Assembly: GCA_030673425.1 (NCBI GenBank)
Contig: DAOVJB010000098.1
Span: 1-5,425, forward strand
From: Elusimicrobiota bacterium
GTDB lineage: Bacteria > CAYTYR01 > UBA6262 > DAOVJB01
Direction of reading: 5' to 3'
Length of the DNA stretch: 5,425 nucleotides
Under the pieces are notes generated by a model. The model was not told the origin of the DNA, did not search any database, and was given only the letters and a program-made list of their open reading frames with translations. The translations under genes were made by a program, and so were the position numbers. Below are positions 1 to 5,425 of this stretch, piece after piece. The stretch's first letter is position 1; the number at the start of each line of letters is the position of its first letter.

Positions 1-1
1 A

Positions 2-1642
2 TGTTACGGCAGGAAATATCAGCTTAGTAAGGTATGGGTAGTTATTCTTGTAGCTCTGATATCTATTAACTTAAGTAACCAAAGCTGGGCGAAGATAACC
101 GGAGAAGCATTGGGCTTAAGAGAAAAAGTTGAGCCCAATGTTGTTTACAAAAAGGATAGCCCCTATTTCCGTATAAAAGTAGAAAAATTACAGGGTGTTT
201 CTGAGAGCGTAAGAAGTTTAGTACTGGACCGCTTATCTCATAGCAAGGTTTATATGAGTGACCCGGCTGATATCCAGGGCAGGTATCAGTATAATTATGT
301 AAAGATGTTTGGAGCTCTTACTAATCATTTTGCAAAGAAAAAGAAAGAATTCAATGCTTTATGTATTGGCGGAGGAGGATATGTTTTTCCGCAATACTTA
401 GAAAAGAATTGGCCAAAGAGTTCTATAGAAGTAATAGAGATTGATCCTGAAGTTACTCGTACAGCGCATGAGTTTTTAGGCCTTTCTAAAGATACATCTT
501 TGAAAATTTATCATCTTGATGCCCGTAATTACATAGAAGACCTTCTCTTGCGCAAAGCCCAGGGAGAAAGCGTTGCAGCATATGATTTTGTTTATAGCGA
601 TGTTGCAAATGACCTATCCGCACCTTTTCAGCTTACAACCTATGAATTTAATGAGAAATTGGCTAAGCTCGTTAAGCCTGATGGGGTTTATGCTTTTAAT
701 CTAATAGATTCTTTTTATTCAGGAAAGTTTTTGGGAGCTTTCTTGAATACTTTAGAAAAGAGTTTTCCACATGTTAATGTTTTCTCAGTAGGAAGACTGC
801 GTTTGAGTAAAAGTGAGTGGAATACCTTCGTGATAGTTGCATCTTTGACAGATTTAGATTTTAGTGGTTTTTCTACTCCGGGTTTTATATCTTCTAAACT
901 AGAGCTTTCCCAGATTAAATTATTAAAGGAACGTTCTAAAGGAATAATACTTACTGATGATTATGCTCCGGTGGAGAATTTTCTTAAGTCAGTAGCTCGC
1001 CAAAGTGGAGCGTTATTAGCTTGCGGCAGATTACTTGAAAAGGGAAATTTAATGTTATCCCATGAAAAGTATAATCAAGCTATTAGTTTTTATAAAAAAG
1101 CTTTAAAGATTAATCCTGATTATGCTGAAGGCTATAGTAATATAGGAGCTGTTCTGGCCAGGCAGGATAAATTAGATGAAGCTGTTTTAGAATATAAAAA
1201 GGCATTAGAAATAAATCCTGATTTTGCTGAAGCGAAGTATGGTATGGGCAATATTCTATTGCTGCAGGGCAAGGATAAGCAGGCAGAGGCGTATTTTAAA
1301 AAAGTTTTAGAAGTGGATCCTAAGTATGCAGAAGTTTACTTTAGTTTAGGTAATATATTCCTAAAGCAGAAGAATTTTGATAAAGCTGTTAAACATTATG
1401 CTAAGGCAATACGCATAGAGTCGGGATTTGCTCAAGCATATAATAATTTAGGTAAGGCTTTGCTTGGTCAGGGAAGAATTGAAGGAGCAATTGAGTGTTA
1501 TCGTCAGTCATTAAAAATAAAACCAGATTTTATAGAGGCAAAACGTAATCTAGAAAGCGTAATCGCTAAAAATCAAGCTAAGGGGTTAAAAGAGATATTT
1601 GATATTAAGGAAATAGATAATAATAGGAAGCAGAAAGAATAA
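2..1642 (+). CDS. Spermidine synthase-like protein with C-terminal TPR repeats (5' partial)
   Basis: The frame is open from the window edge to TAA at 1640-1642 and gives 546 visible residues. It contains no ATG before 110, so the true start lies upstream; the TTG at 110 would cut off the hydrophobic segment at 32-67. Next comes a spermine/spermidine synthase-like Rossmann domain (about 140-990). It shows an HSKVYMSDP stretch, the glycine-rich SAM loop CIGGGGY (362-382), the acidic strand end IEIDPE (434-451), HLDARNY (512-532) and SDVANDLSAPFQLTT from 596. TDDYAPVEN (953-979) closes the domain. Five TPRs follow, then a capping helix and a charged tail. The family contains polyamine synthases, but the canonical Asp pattern of the active-site loop (D-x-x-D-P) is not kept, so the substrate is unknown and true spermidine synthesis is doubtful. 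Many relatives are fused to an N-terminal multi-helix membrane domain, which could lie upstream here. Confidence 0.9.
   Translation, partial: CYGRKYQLSKVWVVILVALISINLSNQSWAKITGEALGLREKVEPNVVYKKDSPYFRIKVEKLQGVSESVRSLVLDRLSHSKVYMSDPADIQGRYQYNYVKMFGALTNHFAKKKKEFNALCIGGGGYVFPQYLEKNWPKSSIEVIEIDPEVTRTAHEFLGLSKDTSLKIYHLDARNYIEDLLLRKAQGESVAAYDFVYSDVANDLSAPFQLTTYEFNEKLAKLVKPDGVYAFNLIDSFYSGKFLGAFLNTLEKSFPHVNVFSVGRLRLSKSEWNTFVIVASLTDLDFSGFSTPGFISSKLELSQIKLLKERSKGIILTDDYAPVENFLKSVARQSGALLACGRLLEKGNLMLSHEKYNQAISFYKKALKINPDYAEGYSNIGAVLARQDKLDEAVLEYKKALEINPDFAEAKYGMGNILLLQGKDKQAEAYFKKVLEVDPKYAEVYFSLGNIFLKQKNFDKAVKHYAKAIRIESGFAQAYNNLGKALLGQGRIEGAIECYRQSLKIKPDFIEAKRNLESVIAKNQAKGLKEIFDIKEIDNNRKQKE
23..91 (+). 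other. Hydrophobic segment of the spermidine synthase-like protein: last TM helix or signal peptide
   Basis: The codons read a short basic stretch (GRKYQLSK), a hydrophobic core VWVVILVALISI (32-67), then NLSNQSWAK. Two readings are possible. It could be the final transmembrane helix of an upstream membrane domain, as in MFS-fused spermidine synthase-like proteins. It could also be a signal peptide, with basic n-region, hydrophobic core and a small-x-small site S-W-A ending at 91. The basic residues before the core suggest that side faces the cytoplasm, which favours a signal peptide or N-in anchor. The window edge prevents a decision. Confidence 0.6.
1022..1531 (+). repeat. Five tandem TPR units in the spermidine synthase-like protein
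   Basis: The five units are exactly 34 codons each: 1022-1123, 1124-1225, 1226-1327, 1328-1429 and 1430-1531. The classic TPR spacing is clear: Gly/Ala at position 8 of helix A (for example NIGAVL, GMGNIL, SLGNIF, NLGKAL), Ala at position 20 (EAV, QAE, KAV, GAI), and a Pro near position 32 in units 1, 2, 3 and 5 (INPD, INPD, VDPK, IKPD). Unit 4 has IESG instead and lacks this Pro. The stretch from 1532 (IEAKRNLESV) looks like the solvent-capping helix. TPR arrays bind peptides or other proteins, so this region probably docks a partner; which one is not shown by the sequence. Confidence 0.95.
1625..1630 (+). promoter_or_regulatory. Ribosome binding site for the large repeat protein, inside the end of the upstream gene
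   Basis: AGGAAG lies 11 bases before the ATG at 1642, a slightly long but workable spacing. A weaker purine run (AGAAAGAA, 1632-1639) lies closer. The alternative ATG at 1660 has no clear Shine-Dalgarno sequence in front of it, which supports 1642. The ATG overlaps the upstream stop as TAATG (1640-1644), a typical arrangement for translational coupling by terminating ribosomes. Confidence 0.6.
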
Positions 1643-1776
1643 TGGAACCTGGCAATTGTATGGACAAGAATAAAAAGCCTCAAGGGAAACCGGCAAAACT
1701 TTGGGCCGCTTTTGTTGGGGTAATGATTTTGACAGCAGGGATAAGTCTGTTTTCTTTTGTGCCTGAGGCTGAGGCG
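1642..1776 (+). other. Signal peptide of the large repeat protein
   Basis: Residues 1-45 have the standard three parts: a basic n-region with five lysines, a hydrophobic run WAAFVGVMILTAGISLFSFV (residues 21-40), and a c-region PEAEA with Ala at -3 and -1. Cleavage is predicted between A45 and V46. There is no lipobox Cys at the cleavage site (the only early Cys, C6, lies in the n-region), so this is a Sec/SPase I substrate rather than a lipoprotein. No twin-arginine is present. The n-region is somewhat long if translation starts at 1642 and more ordinary if it starts at 1660. Confidence 0.85.
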
Positions 1777-4700
1777 GTTCAGGTTAAAAAAGTGATTTCA
1801 GGCACAGTAGATTTTCTTGCCACTGACATAGCCAAAACTATCGGTCCAGCAGAAGGTATGACGGAAGTTGATACGACAAAGAGTATAATCCTGATTACTA
1901 TTGAAACTGGCAGTTTATATTCTTATGGGTGCCTTTTTACACCTGAGTTTTATAATTCAAGCACCCTGTATATATCACGAAGTGATGTAGAGGATGCGGC
2001 TACTATTGGCTGGACAGTTATTGAGTTTGATGAAGGTGTCTTTGTTCAGAGGGGAAATAGCGATATTCCTACAGATCTTATGACCAGAACCGCGGCTCTT
2101 GTTACTTCAGTTAATACAGATAAAAGTTTTATCATAACTTACCCCCGAAGTCTTAATAAAGCGTCAAATCAATCTGAATGTACTGTGGCAACTGCAAAGT
2201 TTAATTCCGGAAATGAGATAGAATTTGAGCGCAGAGACGGGGAATCTACCGTAACAATTGCGTGGCAGGTAATTGAATTCCAAACTGATGCCAGTGTACA
2301 AAGCGGTACATTAAACATACCTTCCGGTTCTACAGTAGATAGCACAACTGCTGCTTTAACTCCCTCAGTTGATGTAGATAAGTCATTTTTAGTTGTTACC
2401 ACGAATGGTAGTGCTTCAGCTGCCGGTGCAACTGGCCAGTTTATTGTTCATGGTGAAATTCCTGATAGTGGTGACGGGACATGCAGCGCGCTTAAGTTTA
2501 CCCGCGCAAGCAACGTAAATGATGTTAATATTTCCTGGTTTTGTGTAACTTTAAGTGACAGCAGCACTGTACAGTCGGGCGTTAGGAGCTTTACGGCAGT
2601 TTCCGATAGTGTAGATTTAACATCAGTTGATGTTGATAGAGCTTTTCCAATAATGTCAATTTCTTTGGATGCCAGTGCTAAGGATATGGATGCTTATTCT
2701 ATTAGGGGTAATTTAACCTCTGGTTCTTTATCTTTCACTCGTGAGACAGCTATAAGTTCAAATATTGCCTGGTACGTGCCTGAGTTAGCTCCTTTCACTA
2801 TACTTACTCCTGATGGCGGCCAAACATTAAAAGTTGGAGAGCCATATGATATTACCTGGACAACCTCATCTTCAGATAATTTGGATCAGCTGAAACTTCA
2901 GTGGTGTGACGATGGTGGTGCTGGTACCTGGACAGATATTATAACTATAGACACGCACCTTAAACTTTATGAATGGACAGTTTCTCCTGCAGCAGCAGAA
3001 ATAGATACAGATTGCAAGGTAAAGGTCACTAATACCAAAACAGGATTTACCGGCTATACTGATGAATCAGATGCTAATTTTACAATACAGAGCAAGCTTG
3101 AACTGCAGTCTCCTAATGGCGGGGAGAGCTGGCTCGTTGGTGGTAATGAAGATATAGCATGGAAATACTGGGGCACTCTCACCACAGTGGTGCTGGAATA
3201 TTCAATAAACCCATATACAACATGGAACCCCATAGATACTGTTGCCCATAATTATGGCGAGAACGGAGAAGGAATATGCCATTATACATGGACAAATATT
3301 CCCTTACAGGCAGGCGGACAGGTAAAGGTCAAGGTAAAATCAAGCAACAATCCAACAGTGATTTATGATGAAAGCTATGAGCCTTTTACAATACAAGGTA
3401 GTATAAATATAACCAAGCCGATTACAGATGAACTATGGCCTACAGGTTACGAGCGTAATATTGAGTGGACGCTTAACTGCGGAGCTACTGCTTTTACAAC
3501 AGTTGATATTTATTATTCGCTGGATAATGGAGGTGAATGGAGTCCGGTAGCAACTGGTCAGGATGCAGATAATGTGCGGGATTATACTGAACCGCCGGGT
3601 AAGGGGTTCTATGCATGGACTCCTCCTTTAGCTGAATCAAGTAATTTGGCTATTATAAAGGTTTTCATAACCGGGGACGAAGCGACCAATGGTACTGTAA
3701 GTTTTGATATCACGCCGTCAATACAAGTTGACCAGCCAAACGAAGGAACAAGCACGATCTTTGTTGGCGGTTCAACCATCGTGGAATGGACCATAGGCGG
3801 AGGCGCAACCGATATTACGACAGTAAATATTTTTTACTGCACCGACTTTTTAGGATCAAAGACCTGGGGTACGGCAATCATTACTGGTGTTGGTTCAGCG
3901 GCGGGCCCGGGCAATCAGTGGGAGTGGACCCCTATTCCTGCTAGTGCTATAACCGCGCAGGGAGGCATAAAGGTTGAAAGCGCGGTTCACGCAGCAGGTG
4001 AGATATATGATGAAAACGCAGGGAATGGATTTGCCATAAAAGGATATCCTAAAATTACCGCGCCAGCGCTTGACTATATAGCGCCGGCAAATGTCAATTT
4101 ATCAGTAACCTGGGATCCGCAAGGAGATTTAACCACTAAGTATGGCAGTACCTTTAGTCTAGAATATCACGATGGCCTTACCTGGGAGGCTATACCAGGG
4201 GCTGCGTATATAAATATAGACGGAGGCAGCACTCCGGGTCAATCAATAGACATATTACCCGCAGACATACCTACAGGAAATTTTGGAGATTCTGATTCTA
4301 AGCTGAGATTACGCTGTACCAGTGACGCTGAGGTAGTGGGCGAATCACCTACTTTTTATATCAGAGGGAATATCTCTAATGTCCAGACCGATGCAGCCGA
4401 ATATAATATAGGTAATACCTGCACCATAACCTGGGATTGTTTTCCTACAAACTGGACAGGCAAGACAGTTACCATAGAATATGACGAAGAAGGAGGCACC
4501 GGTGCCTGGGACAATGCTGTGATAGGAACCCCTGATGTTGGTGACAAGACTTTTCCCTGGGCAATACCGAACAATGCGGTACTGGGGACCAACATTATTA
4601 TACGGGTAAAATTATCAACTGACCCGACAAGTGAGGTTGTTGATGTTACAGATAACGCAATCGGAATTTACGGTAATCTTTCAATAACGAGGCCTACAAC

Positions 4701-5425
4701 CAACGCACTTGATACCCCGCTTGTGTGGAAAAGCGGTACGGAGCAAGCAATAACATGGGACTTTGATGGTTCTTTTGGGAATATCAACATCTTTTATTCT
4801 GACGATAACGGACTCGACCTCTTTACTCATGTAATAGATAATACAGGCACAATACCTCCCGGACCCCAAACATGGACATGGACTCTCCCTTCTGATACGA
4901 GCCTGTTTGAGGCTTCAGATTTTGGGAAAAATACGCAGATACTTATTAAAATAGCCGCGTCAGACGTTACCTTAGCCGATAAAATACACAGTGAATCAGC
5001 TCAGCCGCTTACTTTCCTATCAACCCTCAGCGGCATCACTCCCAGCGGCACTACTATATATGTAGGAACAGAGCCACCAGATACACACATAGGGTGGACC
5101 TCAAAAGGCGATATAAAAAATATAAATATTAAGTATTCTACAGATGATGGAATTTCGTTTACAGGTGACATTGTTTTAGGCGCTTCAAATGCTGACGGAT
5201 ATGACGGATGGGAAAAGATAAATTGTCCTCTTACGGTTCTAGGCGGTGTTCCGACCAATCAAATAAAATTCAGAGTTGAAAGCGCAAACCATCCAAACGA
5301 GATATTTATTAATTCCTCAGAACTTACCGTAAAGGGTAAGCTGGAGATACAAACTCTGGAAAATCTGAATACAGGTATGGCGGTAGCAGCGCCGGGAACC
5401 TTTACGCTTGGCAGCTCAATTATTG
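1642..5425 (+). CDS. Giant exported beta-repeat surface protein with Kre9/KNH-type Ig-like domains (3' partial)
   Basis: One open frame of 1261 complete codons runs from ATG 1642 to the window edge without a stop. Residues 1-20 are lysine-rich (K9, K11, K12, K16, K19). Residues 21-40 are a hydrophobic core, and PEAEA ends at residue 45 with an A-x-A signal peptidase I site. Residues 46-383 hold four related repeats. Residues 384-1232 hold eight Ig-like repeats and 1233-1261 the start of a ninth. The Ig-like units follow 'PNGGE.W..G...I.W', then a YS.D.G-like strand and an F.I.G-like end, as in bacterial Kre9/KNH-type domains. No catalytic motif is seen. The expected role is a structural or adhesive protein on the cell surface or in the periplasm, inferred from architecture. 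The missing C-terminus would be where an anchor, sorting signal or binding domain sits. An in-frame ATG at 1660 is a less likely start. Confidence 0.92.
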   Translation, partial: MEPGNCMDKNKKPQGKPAKLWAAFVGVMILTAGISLFSFVPEAEAVQVKKVISGTVDFLATDIAKTIGPAEGMTEVDTTKSIILITIETGSLYSYGCLFTPEFYNSSTLYISRSDVEDAATIGWTVIEFDEGVFVQRGNSDIPTDLMTRTAALVTSVNTDKSFIITYPRSLNKASNQSECTVATAKFNSGNEIEFERRDGESTVTIAWQVIEFQTDASVQSGTLNIPSGSTVDSTTAALTPSVDVDKSFLVVTTNGSASAAGATGQFIVHGEIPDSGDGTCSALKFTRASNVNDVNISWFCVTLSDSSTVQSGVRSFTAVSDSVDLTSVDVDRAFPIMSISLDASAKDMDAYSIRGNLTSGSLSFTRETAISSNIAWYVPELAPFTILTPDGGQTLKVGEPYDITWTTSSSDNLDQLKLQWCDDGGAGTWTDIITIDTHLKLYEWTVSPAAAEIDTDCKVKVTNTKTGFTGYTDESDANFTIQSKLELQSPNGGESWLVGGNEDIAWKYWGTLTTVVLEYSINPYTTWNPIDTVAHNYGENGEGICHYTWTNIPLQAGGQVKVKVKSSNNPTVIYDESYEPFTIQGSINITKPITDELWPTGYERNIEWTLNCGATAFTTVDIYYSLDNGGEWSPVATGQDADNVRDYTEPPGKGFYAWTPPLAESSNLAIIKVFITGDEATNGTVSFDITPSIQVDQPNEGTSTIFVGGSTIVEWTIGGGATDITTVNIFYCTDFLGSKTWGTAIITGVGSAAGPGNQWEWTPIPASAITAQGGIKVESAVHAAGEIYDENAGNGFAIKGYPKITAPALDYIAPANVNLSVTWDPQGDLTTKYGSTFSLEYHDGLTWEAIPGAAYINIDGGSTPGQSIDILPADIPTGNFGDSDSKLRLRCTSDAEVVGESPTFYIRGNISNVQTDAAEYNIGNTCTITWDCFPTNWTGKTVTIEYDEEGGTGAWDNAVIGTPDVGDKTFPWAIPNNAVLGTNIIIRVKLSTDPTSEVVDVTDNAIGIYGNLSITRPTTNALDTPLVWKSGTEQAITWDFDGSFGNINIFYSDDNGLDLFTHVIDNTGTIPPGPQTWTWTLPSDTSLFEASDFGKNTQILIKIAASDVTLADKIHSESAQPLTFLSTLSGITPSGTTIYVGTEPPDTHIGWTSKGDIKNINIKYSTDDGISFTGDIVLGASNADGYDGWEKINCPLTVLGGVPTNQIKFRVESANHPNEIFINSSELTVKGKLEIQTLENLNTGMAVAAPGTFTLGSSII
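1777..2790 (+). repeat. Array of four tandem 'VQxG...VIEF' beta repeats (type A)
   Basis: Four diverged protein repeats occupy residues 46-383, at 1777-2040, 2041-2292, 2293-2565 and 2566-2790. Units open with VQ (VQVKK, VQRGN, VQSGT, VQSGV). They continue with a 'V(D/N)xD(K/R)(S/A)F' strand (VNTDKSF, VDVDKSF, VDVDRAF; VDTTKSI in unit 1). They close with a W-centred strand: GWTVIEF, AWQVIEF, SWFCVTL, AWYVPEL. The closing Trp residues are W124, W208, W299 and W377, spaced 84, 91 and 78 residues apart. The later three units also have a 'hxFxR' strand before the closing one (IEFERR, LKFTRA, LSFTRE). I do not recognise a named family with certainty; similar uncharacterised beta repeats may occur in other bacterial surface and phage proteins. 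Confidence 0.85.
2791..5425 (+). repeat. Array of eight complete and one partial Ig-like repeats, Kre9/KNH type (type B)
   Basis: Units lie at 2791-3093, 3094-3399, 3400-3720, 3721-4044, 4045-4368, 4369-4674, 4675-5022, 5023-5337 and 5338 to the edge. Each complete unit has an early conserved Trp in a '(I/V)xW' strand: W406, W507, W609, W716, W824, W931, W1039 and W1152, spaced 101-113 residues. Most have a 'hxYS.D.G' strand after it (IYYSLDNGG, IFYSDDNG, IKYSTDDG). A second W strand follows in most units (EWTV, YTWTN, YAWTP, WEWTP, FPWAI, WTWTL), and each ends near F-x-I-x-G (FTIQS, FTIQG, FAIKG, FYIRG). Units 1 and 2 carry the clearest PDGG/PNGGE opening; later units have drifted. These are beta-sandwich spacers typical of long extracellular proteins. 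Confidence 0.85.

Noticed and set aside
1-27. ATG at position 1 as a start codon
   Set aside because: It is in frame 1 and hits TAG at 25-27 after eight codons. It is not in the frame of the real gene.
110-112. TTG as the start codon of the spermidine synthase-like gene
   Set aside because: The frame is open to the left edge and the upstream codons encode a plausible hydrophobic segment. No ribosome binding site fits well before 110 except the chance purine run GGAGAAGCA, and family members normally have membrane-associated sequence here.
2169-2402. Reverse-strand open frame of 77 codons
   Set aside because: It lies wholly inside the type A repeats of the large + strand gene, and its translation shows no domain or recognisable composition.
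3609-3794. Reverse-strand open frame of 61 codons
   Set aside because: It is antisense to Ig-like units 3 and 4, which have clear conserved strands on the + strand.
3400-4080. Locally higher GC in the Ig-like array, as a sign of transferred DNA
   Set aside because: Hand counts of single 60-base rows vary widely (about 23% at 1081-1140, 63% at 3901-3960, and 23% again at 5101-5160). The richer stretch falls inside one continuous gene and is explained by Gly/Pro/Ala/Trp-rich repeat composition.
4356-4869. Two reverse-strand open frames (4356-4595 and 4681-4869)
   Set aside because: Both are antisense to Ig-like units 5 to 7. Neither has a convincing start signal or protein motif.
4861-4900. 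Short repeated 'acatgg/tggac' bases, possibly a DNA-level repeat
   Set aside because: They encode the W-T-W-T strand of an Ig-like unit, and the similarity to other units does not extend beyond a few codons.
5001-5258. Reverse-strand open frame of 85 codons
   Set aside because: It is antisense to Ig-like units 7 and 8, whose repeat pattern continues through it on the + strand.

Overview
The window holds two genes on the + strand, head to tail, with no intergenic DNA. Both run off the window: the first is cut at its 5' end and the second at its 3' end. Essentially every base is coding. I see no RNA gene, mobile element, CRISPR array, terminator or stand-alone promoter.

Positions 2-1642 encode the last 546 residues of a spermidine-synthase-like protein. 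It has a hydrophobic segment, a SAM-binding Rossmann domain of the spermine/spermidine synthase superfamily, and five exact 34-residue TPR repeats. The reading frame is open right up to the left edge, so the TTG at 110 is not the real start. The hydrophobic segment encoded at 32-67 belongs to the same protein.

Positions 1642-5425 are a single open frame of at least 1261 codons with no stop. It begins at an ATG that overlaps the stop of gene 1 (TAATG). The product is a large exported, all-beta repeat protein. It has a signal peptide (residues 1-45), four tandem repeats of one type (about 75-91 residues, residues 46-383), then eight complete and one beginning repeat of a second type (about 101-116 residues, residues 384 onward). 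The second type matches the bacterial Ig-like pattern of the Kre9/KNH family ('SPNGGE.W..G...I.W...G....V.I.YS.D.G..W').

The likely source is an uncultured Gram-negative bacterium. Large proteins with Kre9/KNH-type Ig arrays, and spermidine-synthase-like proteins carrying TPRs, are things I associate with Candidatus Omnitrophota and relatives. This is inference from gene style, not a demonstrated assignment.

The stop/start overlap implies that the two proteins are translated together. A membrane-linked or exported methyltransferase-fold/TPR protein coupled to a giant surface repeat protein is the most unusual aspect of the window. A functional link between them is a hypothesis only.
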